A stretch of DNA of 64,000 nt. It comes from Liquorilactobacillus capillatus DSM 19910 (GTDB taxonomy: Bacteria > Bacillota > Bacilli > Lactobacillales > Lactobacillaceae). Both the position numbers and the translations under genes were made by a program. Positions 26,216-35,939 of the stretch are shown piece by piece. Position 1 is the stretch's first letter, and each line of letters starts with the position of its first letter. The notes below the pieces were generated by a model, which saw nothing but the letters and a program-made list of their open reading frames with translations, was not told the DNA's origin and did no database searches. The DNA lies in assembly GCF_001434915.1 (NCBI RefSeq), contig NZ_AZEF01000032.1, positions 88,701 to 152,700 on the forward strand. Reading direction: 5' to 3'.

Positions 26216-27382
26216 GTGAGACTCACCGCGCGTGAAAAAAGCGAATTATTCGGTGAAGGGATTGTAACAGTTATCTTATTGCTGCTGTTGAATTTATCAA
26301 TTTATGTTTTACTTGATCAGATGATTAAATCTAATCCAGCTTTAGCAGATGGTATATTTCAAATAAAAATGTCTCTTTCTTTTGGACCAGGTCCATACCA
26401 TGTTCGTTTCTGGAGTTGGGGTGGATTATTTGTAACCATCATGCTGGTTGCGGATGTTTTTATCGTCTATTGGCGTCTCATTCGGCGTTACCGCCAGATG
26501 CAATTACATCACATTATCTCTGAGCTGCATTACATTGCAGAAGGACATTTTGATCACCGAATTTCTTTTCAATTACAAGGTGATATGCAGCGTATTGCCC
26601 AAAGCATTAATGCTCTAGTTGACAGTACGATTAAGTCAATGGAGGAAGAAAGACAGATCGAGCGCTCAAAAGATGAGCTTATTACTAACGTCAGTCATGA
26701 TATTCGAACACCGTTGACATCGATTATTGGCTATCTGGGCCTGATTGAAGATAAACAGTATCATTCAAAAGAAGATATTTTTAAGTACACCCATACGGCT
26801 TACCTTAAGGCAAAGGAAATGAAGGCTTTGGTGGAAGATTTATTTGAATATACTAAAGTCCGACAGACAGACACACCGTTAAATATGACGCAGATCGACT
26901 TAGGCCAAATGATTGAACAAATTGCTGCTAGCTTTGAGTTAGAAGCTAGTAAGAAAGAAATGAAAATTACCACTGAATTAGAAACCAAACATATCATGAT
27001 GGAAGCTGATGCCGAAAAGTTAGCACGAGTCTTCAATAATCTGTTATCAAATGCATTGAAGTACGGTAATGGCGGTCGACATATCTTCTTGAAAGTTTCG
27101 TATGCTGGAGCGCATGAAATTATTGTTGAAGTGGCTAATGATGGGCCGATGATTCCTGCTAAGGCACTTGAACAATTATTTGACCGTTTCTACCGGGTTG
27201 AAAGTTCCCGTTCAAAGGAGACTGGCGGTAGCGGCTTAGGTTTAGCGATCGCACAGAGTATTATAGATTTGCATAATGGCTATATTTATGCTTTATCTGA
27301 CCAAAAGCTGACAAGTTTTATTATCCATTTACCGGTAAAACAGATTTATAAAATTGAAAAAAACAAAGAGCTTAAAAATTGA
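26216..27382 (+). CDS. Sensor histidine kinase, VanS-like
   Basis: A 388-residue membrane kinase starting at GTG, preceded by GGAG. Two membrane helices (residues about 17-38 and 63-84) bracket a short extracellular loop of only 25 residues, suggesting sensing in or at the membrane. A HAMP-like region follows, then the dimerisation helix with the phosphorylated His at residue 161 (NVSHDIRTPLTSIIGYL) and the ATPase domain with N box (NNLLSNALKYG), G1 and G2 (GGSGLGLAI). Confidence 0.92.
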   Translation: MRLTAREKSELFGEGIVTVILLLLLNLSIYVLLDQMIKSNPALADGIFQIKMSLSFGPGPYHVRFWSWGGLFVTIMLVADVFIVYWRLIRRYRQMQLHHIISELHYIAEGHFDHRISFQLQGDMQRIAQSINALVDSTIKSMEEERQIERSKDELITNVSHDIRTPLTSIIGYLGLIEDKQYHSKEDIFKYTHTAYLKAKEMKALVEDLFEYTKVRQTDTPLNMTQIDLGQMIEQIAASFELEASKKEMKITTELETKHIMMEADAEKLARVFNNLLSNALKYGNGGRHIFLKVSYAGAHEIIVEVANDGPMIPAKALEQLFDRFYRVESSRSKETGGSGLGLAIAQSIIDLHNGYIYALSDQKLTSFIIHLPVKQIYKIEKNKELKN

Positions 27383-27411
27383 GATTAGTCGTTGTCAGAC
27401 TAGTCTTTTTT
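27382..27411 (+). terminator. Terminator after the kinase gene
   Basis: AGATTAGTC and GACTAGTCT form a 9-bp stem (one G-T or A-C pair) followed by TTTTTT. Confidence 0.7.
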
Positions 27412-27455
27412 AGTTATTCTAGAGTAGACTTAATAAATTGAAGGGATAGACAAAC

Positions 27456-28802
27456 ATGTTAATTTTTAAGGAAACAAAGAAACTGCTGTTGGGGCTAGTT
27501 ATTGCAGTAACAACTTTTACTTCAGCGGCAGCTGGAATGATGGTAAATGGGGAAGTTAAAGCAGATAATGTTCCGGCAGAAACGGATAAGGCACTCCAGT
27601 TAGATGTGAAGGCGGCTATTGCAGTCGATGCCAAGACAGGGCAGATTATCTATAGTAAAAACAGTACGCAGCCTTTACCGGTTGCATCAGTTACCAAGCT
27701 AATCTCGATCTACCTCGTAATGCAAGCCATTAAAGAGGGAAAGTTATCATGGGACCAAAAGGTTCCTGTTGATAATGCTTCCTATCAAGTTAGTCAGGAT
27801 ACCAAATTATCTAATGTTCCTTTAAAAAAGGATAATAAGTATACAGTTCGTCAATTATACCAGGCAAGTTTGATTTATTCAGCCAACGGAGCTGTAATGA
27901 CGTTGGCTAATGCGGTCGCTGGATCGCAGTCAGCCTTTGTGGATAAAATGCAGCAATTATTGAAAAGCTGGAATATTAATGACGCTGAACTATACACTGT
28001 TTCAGGATTGGGAAATGATGAGATTGGGTCAGGTAAGTACCCTGATGCACCTGCTAAAGCTGAAAACAAGCTATCAGCAAAGGATATGGCTCTTGTTTCA
28101 CAAAAATTATTACAAGATTACCCTGAAGTTCTAAAGACAACAAGTATTACACGGATGAAATTTAATAATGGAACAAGTGAAACTGAGATGGAAAATTGGA
28201 ACTGGATGTTGAAAGGTCTAGCCAAGGCATATTCGGACTTGCCTGTAGATGGTTTGAAAACGGGAACTTCAGATAGTGCAGGAGCTAATTTTGTAGGAAC
28301 TGTCAATAAAGATGGCAAACGAATCATTACCGTCGTTCTGGGTGCTAAACACGCCGGTGATGGCGATACATCACGTTTTGAACAGACACAAAAATTAATG
28401 TCGTATGTCTATAACAACTTTACCTATACAACGGTGAAGGCACAGAGCAGCTTTAAGGGTGCAGCAAGCCTGCCTGTTTATCACGGTAAAAAGTTAGCAA
28501 CCCCAGTTGTCACTAAAGAAGCTACAGACATTTGGTTGAAAAAGGGAATGGCAGCTAGTGATCTTACCGCTTCATTGAGCGGCAATAAGAAGTTATACAA
28601 GAAGGGCGGTCTTGAAGCACCGTTGGCTCAAAATAAAACAGTTGGGAAACTAACATTAACGGCTAAGGGACAGCAGTTGGCTTACTTAAATGGAGCCAGC
28701 AAACTTGAAGTTCCCGCAGTTAATACACAAAAGGTTGAAAAAGCTAACATCTTCGTTATTATGGGACGAGCAATCAAGAATTTCTTTACCAATCTTTTTT
28801 AA
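27456..28802 (+). CDS. dacA: D-alanyl-D-alanine carboxypeptidase (penicillin-binding protein 5 type)
   Basis: A 448-residue serine D,D-peptidase trimming the terminal D-residue of muropeptides. A signal peptide covers residues 1-36. Catalytic motifs are SVTK (78-81), SAN (142-144) and KTG (268-270). After the peptidase domain, a beta-rich PBP5 C-terminal domain is followed by an amphipathic tail (IFVIMGRAIKNFFTNLF) likely to hold it on the membrane. It sits downstream of the VanRS-like pair but behind a terminator, so regulation by that system is plausible but separate. Confidence 0.92.
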   Translation: MLIFKETKKLLLGLVIAVTTFTSAAAGMMVNGEVKADNVPAETDKALQLDVKAAIAVDAKTGQIIYSKNSTQPLPVASVTKLISIYLVMQAIKEGKLSWDQKVPVDNASYQVSQDTKLSNVPLKKDNKYTVRQLYQASLIYSANGAVMTLANAVAGSQSAFVDKMQQLLKSWNINDAELYTVSGLGNDEIGSGKYPDAPAKAENKLSAKDMALVSQKLLQDYPEVLKTTSITRMKFNNGTSETEMENWNWMLKGLAKAYSDLPVDGLKTGTSDSAGANFVGTVNKDGKRIITVVLGAKHAGDGDTSRFEQTQKLMSYVYNNFTYTTVKAQSSFKGAASLPVYHGKKLATPVVTKEATDIWLKKGMAASDLTASLSGNKKLYKKGGLEAPLAQNKTVGKLTLTAKGQQLAYLNGASKLEVPAVNTQKVEKANIFVIMGRAIKNFFTNLF

Positions 28803-28862
28803 GTAGTTAGCTAAAACAAAATAGTTAATTTAACGGTTATTTTTAGGATAACTTTGATAGAA

Positions 28863-28905
28863 GGTCACGGAAGCGGCAATTAACTTTGCGCTTTCGTGCC
28901 TTTTT
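28863..28905 (+). terminator. Terminator after dacA
   Basis: GGTCACGGAAGCG and CGCTTTCGTGCC pair with one bulge and are followed by five Ts. The rest of the gap to 29100 carries a TATAAT at 28972-28977 that could serve the next gene. Confidence 0.7.
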
Positions 28906-29108
28906 GCTTGCAGATAGACATATTCAGTAAACTCTTAGACATCCCTTCTACTAAGTAGGAGAGATATTTTATATAATGGGCACTTCAATATTGTTAACCT
29001 ACGGCTTAAAAAATCGACCTTGTGTTTCATAGATGTTCAGAGTATATTATAGATTGTTAAAGTAGATAATGAATCTGAGAAATAAGCTTAGAGGCAGAGG
29101 TGAGAGCA

Positions 29109-32100
29109 GTGGGAATGATAAAAGAAGAGTTCAAAAATATAGGGAGACATAAGTTGCTGATAGCAACAATTTCAGCAATTATGTTTATCCCTTTTTTATA
29201 TGCCGTGTTCTTTTTAAAATCGGTATGGGATCCATACGGTAATGCGGGTAAATTACCTGTTGCAATTGTTAATGAAGATCGTGCGGTTGATTATCGTGGT
29301 AAGACGATGACGGTTGGCGATGATCTTGTTAAAAAACTACGGAAAAATGACAGCCTACAATGGCACTTTGTTTCAGCTGCCAAAGCACAAGAAGGTTTAA
29401 AGGATAAAAAGTACTATACAATTATCACGATTCCAAAGGACTTTTCTGAGAATGCGACAACTGTTCTTAACAAAAATCCTAAGAAAATGCATTTGATTTA
29501 TAAAACAAATGATTCATTGAACTATATCGGAAAAGTTATTAGTGAGGAAGGCGCCAAGCAGTTAAATACTAAAGTTCGGTCTTCTGTCACAGATGTATAT
29601 GCCAAAACAATGTTTGCAACGATAAAAACAGTAGGTAAAGGCTTTACAACTGCCGCTAAGGGTGCAAATAAATTAAGTAATGGCTCAGCAACTTTATCAG
29701 ATGGATTCAATACGTATACAGCTGGAGTGGAGAAAGTTAATAATGGTGTTATGACACTTCAGACTGGTGTAGTACCACTGGGACGAGGAGTGCTCAAACT
29801 AACAACAGGAGCAACGGTACTTGAAGACGGGATCAACCAGTATACTGCCGGAGTTGCTAAAGTAAATGCAGGAACACAGAAATTGAATGGGAGTACTGGA
29901 CAGTTAGCATCAGGTGTTACGAAGTTAGCATCCGGCTCTAACTCATTAGCAGCTGGTGTTAATACCTACACTGCTGGTGTTAATAAAGTTAATAACGGTG
30001 TTCAGACACTGAATGGTAGCACCGGCCAATTAGCCGTTGGAGTCGGTCAACTGGCAAAGGGTTCTACTAATTTAAATAGCGGTGTGGGACAGTATACTAC
30101 AGGAGTTGCTAAAGTTAATCGCGGGCTAGGTGAATTAAACAACCAGACAGGTACGCTAGCCACTGGTGTTGATCAGCTCTCTGCAGGTTCGGCTAAACTA
30201 ACGTCTGGTATCCAAACTTATACGACAGGTGTAACAAGTTTGAATAGCGGGTTAGGGCAGCTTGCAAGCAAGTCTGAACAACTAAATAGTGGCGCAGCAG
30301 GACTAAAACAATTACCTCAAGCTGCAGCAGCACTATACGTGACAAACTCAGTTATTGCCAGGAGTTTGCAAGAAATCAAAGCTGGTTTGCAGAATACTGA
30401 CGAACTAACGGGAGCGTTGGGGATGTTGCAGAACCTAGCGACTTTCTATAATCAATATGGCAGTACATTGACTAATATGACAACGTTAACTACTAGTTTA
30501 CAAACTGTGAATACATCATTGCAAAAGATTGCGCAAAATAGCCAGACGATTGAACAAAATGCACAGACTTTGCAAGCATCTAAGAATCTAGATGAGAATG
30601 ATAAGCAAAAGTTACAAGCTATTTTGAGTGCCAACGAAACTAATCTTAATCAGTTACAAGAACTACAAAAAGCAGGGATCTCGTCCACTCAAATTACGGC
30701 TATTAATAATGCTTTGAACAGCTTCCAAGGAATTATGAAGAATGCTAGTTTAACACAGGATAAACTTAGCCAGTTGAATAGTGCATCAACTAACTTAAAA
30801 AAGCTTTCAACAAGTATCGACGAATTGAACACAATGGCGACCAAAACGCAGGGGATAGCCGCAACGCTTAATCAAAACCTTGGTAATACAAATAATGTCG
30901 ATGTTGATGGTATTATTAACGCTGGAACAGGAGCACAGACTCAGGTTGCAGGTGCAGTTGTAAGTAATACAAATACAAGTAAAATTGATCAACTAATTGC
31001 GGGTATCAATGAATATACGGCGGGAGTCGATCAAGCAGCTGCTGGTTCAGCTGAACTAGCTCAAAATTCAACGACACTGACTCAAGGCTCAACAAGTTTG
31101 AGCAGTAATTTGTCTGGCTTGAATGATAAAGTTCCCGCATTAACTAGTGGTGTAGCACAATTATTTGATGGTTCAAATAAGTTAACTGCTAATTCAGCTG
31201 CTCTTGTCAACGGGACCGCTCAGCTTGCAGGTGGCTTAGGGACATTAAATAGCAAAGTTCCCGTGCTAACAAGTGGAGTAGCTCAATTGGCAGGTGGGAC
31301 AAGCCAGTTAGCGGCTAATAGCGGCACGTTAAATAACGGCGTGACTCAGCTTGCAGGTGGTTTAGGTGTATTGAATGGCAAGGTTCCTGCCTTAACAAAC
31401 GGTGTAGCACAGTTAGCAAACGGAACTCAACAATTAGACAATAATGGTTCTAAGCTGAGTAACGGTGCTGCTCAATTAGCAGATGGAACCCAACAACTGA
31501 ATGCTAAGGTTCCGACTCTGACGTCTGGTGTTGATCAACTAGCTGGAGGAACCCAGCAGTTAGCCGCAAATTCAGGTAAGTTAACAGCAGGTGTTAAGAA
31601 ACTTCATCAAGGTAACCAACAACTAGCAGGTGGGCTCTCTGACGGTGCGGCTAAGATCGCTGCCGGTAAGACTTCTGCTAAGACTGCTGACATGTTTGCT
31701 GCACCTTCAAACTTGAAACATGAGAATTATAGCAAGGTCCCTAACTATGGCTATGCTTTAGCACCATATATGCTTTCAGTAGCATTATATGTCGGTGCGT
31801 TGGTCTTCAACTTAGTTTACCCGATTCGCCGACTATCAACGCCTGATGGTTCAGGTACAGACTGGTTTTTGAGCAAAGTGGCAGTAGGAACGTTAGTAGC
31901 GGTAGGAACAGCGCTCGTGGAAACTATATTGATGATGTCCCTAGGGCTTGTTCCGGACCATCCACTACAGTTGATTTTAAATGCGATCTTCTTCTCAATG
32001 ACAGCGATGTATCTTATTATGTTGATGTCAGTGGCAGGTGGAAATCCGGGGCGTTTCGCGGCAATGATTTTGCTGGTTATCCAACTAGGTGGTTCGGGTG

Positions 32101-32372
32101 GTTCCTTCCCAATTGAAATTACAAATGGGATGAATGGTTTCTTCCAAGCAGTTAATCCATTCCTGCCGATGACTTATTCAATTCTGGGATTCCGTGAGGC
32201 ACTAACTTCTGGTTTAGGGATAAGTCAATTCATAACTTCATTGGCAGTAATGCTGCTCTTTATTATCGTCTCACTTGGACTTCTCTGGTTAACGATGGTT
32301 CATCTTAGACGGAGTGGAGCTATTACTTATGTTGAGACCGTTGAGGGTAAGGACGCTGCAAAACAAGCTTAA
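29109..32372 (+). CDS. YhgE/Pip-family membrane protein with long repetitive extracellular domain
   Basis: A protein of about 1087 residues. One membrane helix at residues 15-35 (phage infection protein-type N-terminus, NIGRHKLLIATISAIMFIPF) leads to an extracellular domain and then to some 700 residues of imperfect repeats (SGVTKLASGSNSLAAGVNTY, LTSGVAQLAGGTQQL) that should form long helical or coiled-coil rods. The C-terminal 200 residues contain about five membrane helices of the ABC-2-like type. Related proteins act in type VII secretion and as phage receptors, but function here is unproven. Start is uncertain: GTG 29100, GTG 29109 (GAGGTG six bases upstream) or ATG 29115. Confidence 0.82.
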   Translation: MGMIKEEFKNIGRHKLLIATISAIMFIPFLYAVFFLKSVWDPYGNAGKLPVAIVNEDRAVDYRGKTMTVGDDLVKKLRKNDSLQWHFVSAAKAQEGLKDKKYYTIITIPKDFSENATTVLNKNPKKMHLIYKTNDSLNYIGKVISEEGAKQLNTKVRSSVTDVYAKTMFATIKTVGKGFTTAAKGANKLSNGSATLSDGFNTYTAGVEKVNNGVMTLQTGVVPLGRGVLKLTTGATVLEDGINQYTAGVAKVNAGTQKLNGSTGQLASGVTKLASGSNSLAAGVNTYTAGVNKVNNGVQTLNGSTGQLAVGVGQLAKGSTNLNSGVGQYTTGVAKVNRGLGELNNQTGTLATGVDQLSAGSAKLTSGIQTYTTGVTSLNSGLGQLASKSEQLNSGAAGLKQLPQAAAALYVTNSVIARSLQEIKAGLQNTDELTGALGMLQNLATFYNQYGSTLTNMTTLTTSLQTVNTSLQKIAQNSQTIEQNAQTLQASKNLDENDKQKLQAILSANETNLNQLQELQKAGISSTQITAINNALNSFQGIMKNASLTQDKLSQLNSASTNLKKLSTSIDELNTMATKTQGIAATLNQNLGNTNNVDVDGIINAGTGAQTQVAGAVVSNTNTSKIDQLIAGINEYTAGVDQAAAGSAELAQNSTTLTQGSTSLSSNLSGLNDKVPALTSGVAQLFDGSNKLTANSAALVNGTAQLAGGLGTLNSKVPVLTSGVAQLAGGTSQLAANSGTLNNGVTQLAGGLGVLNGKVPALTNGVAQLANGTQQLDNNGSKLSNGAAQLADGTQQLNAKVPTLTSGVDQLAGGTQQLAANSGKLTAGVKKLHQGNQQLAGGLSDGAAKIAAGKTSAKTADMFAAPSNLKHENYSKVPNYGYALAPYMLSVALYVGALVFNLVYPIRRLSTPDGSGTDWFLSKVAVGTLVAVGTALVETILMMSLGLVPDHPLQLILNAIFFSMTAMYLIMLMSVAGGNPGRFAAMILLVIQLGGSGGSFPIEITNGMNGFFQAVNPFLPMTYSILGFREALTSGLGISQFITSLAVMLLFIIVSLGLLWLTMVHLRRSGAITYVETVEGKDAAKQA

Positions 32373-32414
32373 AACATTTAAAAGAGCTATATCGCTAATT
32401 TAATTTTAAATTAA

Positions 32415-32460
32415 AAGACTAAGCCAGAATGAAAGAACGTATCTGGCCTAGTCTTTTTTT
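32415..32460 (+). terminator. Terminator after the YhgE-like gene
   Basis: AAGACTAAGCCAGA and TCTGGCCTAGTCTT pair with a one-base bulge, followed by seven Ts. Confidence 0.8.
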
Positions 32461-32565
32461 GAGCACTTATTGCTAAATCATTGAAGAACTAAATTTGGGC
32501 ACCTTGCTTAAAGTCTCCTTAATATTTATTGTCTACCAGTGGTTATCACTCTACTCTGCGTTACT

Positions 32566-33249
32566 TTACCAAGGATGAATGAAAAAGGCTGCCCAAAAGT
32601 AGAGGATGATGATACCTAAGGCGAGCCCCCATTGCCAGTGCGGTAATGGGTCTTCAAAAGTCCTCGTTCGGGGATATCCTTCTGAAAAGCCTTGGGACGA
32701 CATTGCTTCAGCTAAATCTTCTGACCAGTGCAACGCGACGATAATAATACGCAGGTATAAAGCAGGCTGCCAAGGACGGTAGTTTTTACCGCGCATCTGT
32801 GCGGAATACTGAATAAGCTTAAATTGTTGGCGAATACGCTGTAGCAGATTGAAAGATGCTAATAATCCATAAACGAAAGTCTCAGAAAGCTTCGCGTGTA
32901 GTGAGAGGCTTATTAAAATTTCTTTGACTTGGACTGTTAATGTAAGGATAGCTCCAAGTAACAGATAAGCATAAACACGCGAACCATAGATCCAAGCGCT
33001 ATGCCAGCGGTCACCTACACCAAACATAATAAAAGACCACCAACTCCCTACCGCCAAGGGAAGAGCAATCAGCAGCATGATAATTAATTTTTGGGGTGCA
33101 ACACGGCAGTATAGTAAGTAAGCTAGACAGATCAACATGACGATAATATTTAAAGTAACACTTCGAGAGAAAGCGATCTGGAGACCAACACCAAGCATAA
33201 TAACTGTTAAAATAGTTGCATTCAGTCCCTTGCGTGCCGTTTTTCTCAT
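32566..33249 (-). CDS. ykoC: ECF transporter T component of the thiamine-precursor transporter
   Basis: A 227-residue EcfT/CbiQ-type membrane protein with about five hydrophobic segments and the two coupling helices containing ARG-like motifs (AQMRGKNYRP near residue 150 and SQGFSEGYPRTRTF near 195). It couples ATP hydrolysis by the ATPase to movement of the S component. It is the last gene of a three-gene transporter operon; its ATG overlaps the preceding stop in TAATG. Confidence 0.88.
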   Translation of the reverse strand: MRKTARKGLNATILTVIMLGVGLQIAFSRSVTLNIIVMLICLAYLLYCRVAPQKLIIMLLIALPLAVGSWWSFIMFGVGDRWHSAWIYGSRVYAYLLLGAILTLTVQVKEILISLSLHAKLSETFVYGLLASFNLLQRIRQQFKLIQYSAQMRGKNYRPWQPALYLRIIIVALHWSEDLAEAMSSQGFSEGYPRTRTFEDPLPHWQWGLALGIIILYFWAAFFIHPW

Positions 33250-34652
33250 TACTTTGCCTCCTCAAGTGTTAATGTCTGATTGGCAAGTAGCAGTTCATAA
33301 TCAACCAATTCGGTCACTCCTGCACGCTGATGGGAAATTAACAAACTACTAATTTCCAAATCAGTAACGGTCTTTTTAATCAATTGCATTACGTTTTTTA
33401 GTGAAATAGCATCTAGACCGGCTAAAGGTTCATCAAAAAGTAAAATAGGCTGAGCCATAATCAGCATGCTTAAAACCTGCAGTTTTTTTTGCTGACCACC
33501 GGAAAGTTGATAATTAACATGGTCTAAAATATTTGTGAGTTGCAATTGTTTAATAGCAGCAGTGATCCTTGCGTCGGTCCAATACAGCGGGTGCAAGCTA
33601 TTTTGCCGCGAAAGATTGATTTCAGCGCGCGCCTCAAGTTTGATAAATTGGTCGGTGCTGTTTTGAAAAACGACCCCGACTATTTGCGCCCAACGTTTGA
33701 GCCGTATTCTTTCTGATGCTTTACTTTTATAATAAACAGCACCTTGGTATTTTAGTTGATGCGAGAGCGCCGCAAAAAGAGTCGACTTTCCAGAACCATT
33801 AGCACCAGATAGAAGACCCACCTGACTTTTGGGAAGTTGAAATGAATGAGGTTTAAGCAATACACGTGAGCTGCTTTTAAAACTAAGCTTTTGCCAGTTG
33901 AAAATTGATATTTTATCCAACCGATTCTGAACAGGAAGTTCTTTCTTCACGGTAGTCAGCCGTTGCAGCGATATTTCAGGAACCTTTTTGTGTGCCGCAT
34001 CGACTTCATAAAGGTGGTCTACCAACTGTTGATAACCAGTCAAATCATGGTCACAAATAAAAATAGTTTTACCATATTTAACCTGTAATTCTTTTAAGAT
34101 GGTTAAAAGCTTTTGACGGCCAGCTTGGTCAACGTTAGCAAATGGCTCATCCAACAAAATAATGTCACTACCCATTGCAATGGTAGTAGCAAGGGCGATC
34201 CGCTGCTGCTCACCACCGGATAAGGCTAGAAGCTGTTGCTGACGAAACGACTCTAGGTTGAAGCGGCGAAGTGTAGCTGTAACAACTTCGGGAATGGACT
34301 GTGGTGCTAATTGAAGGTTCTCCAACGCAAAAGTCAACTGTTCTTCAACAGTGCGCATTGCAAACTGTCGGCTGGGATTTTGGAAGAGCAAGGCAATATG
34401 ACGTGCACGTTCGTAAGGAACAAGCGTACTGACCTCTTGGTTATTTAGTTGAATAGTTCCAGTCGTAATAATACCGCCATATTCGGGATACAACCCGGCC
34501 AACAGCTTAAAGAGGGTGGATTTTCCACTACCAGAAGGACCAATTAACAGGTTAAAAGAACCTTGTACAAGATCGAAATTGAGTCGGTCGAAGATAGGAG
34601 AACGACTAGCTCCATAAGAAAAAGTCAAGTTGGAAACAGCTAACCTAACCAT
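33249..34652 (-). CDS. ykoD: Duplicated ECF ATPase (two ABC domains fused)
   Basis: A 467-residue protein carrying two ABC domains in tandem. Domain 1: Walker A GPSGSGKS near residue 38, signature LSGGEQQR, Walker B ILLDEPFANVD. Domain 2: Walker A GANGSGKS near 285, signature LSGGQQKK, Walker B LLFDEPLAGLD. This fusion is characteristic of the YkoD/thiamine-precursor group of ECF transporters. It is flanked by the S and T components, with one base to spare on either side. Confidence 0.92.
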   Translation of the reverse strand: MVRLAVSNLTFSYGASRSPIFDRLNFDLVQGSFNLLIGPSGSGKSTLFKLLAGLYPEYGGIITTGTIQLNNQEVSTLVPYERARHIALLFQNPSRQFAMRTVEEQLTFALENLQLAPQSIPEVVTATLRRFNLESFRQQQLLALSGGEQQRIALATTIAMGSDIILLDEPFANVDQAGRQKLLTILKELQVKYGKTIFICDHDLTGYQQLVDHLYEVDAAHKKVPEISLQRLTTVKKELPVQNRLDKISIFNWQKLSFKSSSRVLLKPHSFQLPKSQVGLLSGANGSGKSTLFAALSHQLKYQGAVYYKSKASERIRLKRWAQIVGVVFQNSTDQFIKLEARAEINLSRQNSLHPLYWTDARITAAIKQLQLTNILDHVNYQLSGGQQKKLQVLSMLIMAQPILLFDEPLAGLDAISLKNVMQLIKKTVTDLEISSLLISHQRAGVTELVDYELLLANQTLTLEEAK

Positions 34653-34653
34653 C

Positions 34654-35217
34654 TTACTTGTTTAAACCTGTCTTTAAGACAAGTTTCTTAATCCAGTAAA
34701 CGAGAACGCCTGCGAAGAAGCCAATTGAAATGAAGCGAATAATTAATAAGGTCAGTAAAAGCCCAATATGGTATTCGCTATAGCCGCTTTGGAACCAATC
34801 CCAGATAAAAGTAATAATTGTGGCACCGATAGTCGAAAGGAACAGGCCTAGTTTTGACCAGTTTCTGTATCCAGTACAGGCAAAGCCGATTTCATTTCCT
34901 AAACCTTGAATAAACCCCGAAATTAGGTTAGCAGCTCCCCAACTTGAAAAGAGCAGCATTTCGACCGCAGCAGCAAGTAGTTCACCGATAAGAGTAGCAC
35001 CTGCTTTTTGTAGTAACACACCGGCAAGTGGACCAGCCATGATCCAAACACCGAGGGTCAAGTCGTTGGCATAAGGCTTTAAAGGTGTGGCGGCAATCAC
35101 ATAGTAGGCGTAGCTCCAGACTTGATAAATAACACCGAAGAAAATGCCGATAATTGCAAGGAAAATAACGTCGCGTAATGACCAACCGCGTTTTTGCTTC
35201 TGATTCATAGTTTGCAT
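34654..35217 (-). CDS. ykoE: ECF substrate-binding component for thiamine precursor, YkoE family
   Basis: A 187-residue S component with about five membrane helices. The N-terminal pattern LRDVIFLAIIGIFFGVIYQVW and the central WGAANLISGFIQGLGNEIGF are typical of YkoE, which takes up hydroxymethylpyrimidine or thiamine. The start at 35217 has AAAGGAGTG upstream; the longer frame includes non-coding leader. A TPP riboswitch in the leader supports the substrate assignment. Confidence 0.9.
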   Translation of the reverse strand: MQTMNQKQKRGWSLRDVIFLAIIGIFFGVIYQVWSYAYYVIAATPLKPYANDLTLGVWIMAGPLAGVLLQKAGATLIGELLAAAVEMLLFSSWGAANLISGFIQGLGNEIGFACTGYRNWSKLGLFLSTIGATIITFIWDWFQSGYSEYHIGLLLTLLIIRFISIGFFAGVLVYWIKKLVLKTGLNK

Positions 35218-35344
35218 AAAAAAACACTCCTTTTGGGAAAAAATTGTTATAAGAGAGGTTATTTTGGATAAAAAAATAACCGCCACACTTAAAAAGTATG
35301 CCGGTAGCCGCTTTCATTCACCAAATAAAAAACAATGGATTTAA

Positions 35345-35414
35345 GCTCCCTACGCTGGCATTATCCAGATCAGGTCTCATGGGTATTTCTCAGCCAAAAG
35401 GCACCCCAGCTCAT
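35345..35414 (-). promoter_or_regulatory. TPP (thiamine pyrophosphate) riboswitch
   Basis: On the minus strand the segment contains all conserved THI-box parts in order: GGGGTGCC, GGCTGAGA, TACCC, then ACCTGATCTGGATAATGCCA and GCGTAGGGA. Binding of TPP should repress ykoEDC. A clear terminator was not identified between it and the start codon 130 bases away, so control may act on translation or on a weak hairpin. Confidence 0.95.
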
Positions 35415-35647
35415 ATAATTACAGTGTAAGTCTAGCAGAAAAAAAACAAAAAGTAAATCTTGTAAGACTTAGCTTGCAAGAAGACTGCTTTCAAGAGCAA
35501 GTAAAGACCTAAGTTAGCTTTCAATAAGTATTAGCGGTATAATGAAAGAGTATAATGAAAAGACTAACAGTTGGTTTTCGTGATAATGAGTAAAAGGTTA
35601 TTTTACTTAAGGTAGTTCGTTGGAGTTATTGTCAAGGAGGAAGAAAA

Positions 35648-35899
35648 ATGAGTGAAAAACGGAGAACTAAGAACAATAGAGATGAACAGGTAATAGAAGT
35701 GAGTAAGCTTGGGACACCGTTTGTAAAGGATAAACATGTTGCCTTTGTCTTCCATCGACACCATTTTGAGGGGAAAGTCGCGAAACAACTGCGTAATTCG
35801 GCAATTATTGATTTTGATAATGATTATAAAGAATCGTCAACTGCACTTGAATTGAAGCAGAAAGTCGTTATTAGTTACTCTAAAATGAAGCTGGTTTAA
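35648..35899 (+). CDS. Small DUF2187-like protein
   Basis: An 83-residue cytosolic protein with a charged N-terminus and a small beta-barrel-like region: a glycine-containing turn (HFEGKVAKQL), a hydrophobic NSAIIDF strand and a C-terminal VVISYSKMKLV strand, which resembles the YkvS/DUF2187 family. Function unknown. AAGGAGG precedes the ATG, and the next gene follows after 40 bases in the same direction. Confidence 0.6.
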   Translation: MSEKRRTKNNRDEQVIEVSKLGTPFVKDKHVAFVFHRHHFEGKVAKQLRNSAIIDFDNDYKESSTALELKQKVVISYSKMKLV

Positions 35900-35939
35900 G
35901 ATACTTGTTATTTGTAGTTAGAAAGGCAGGGTTATCTCA

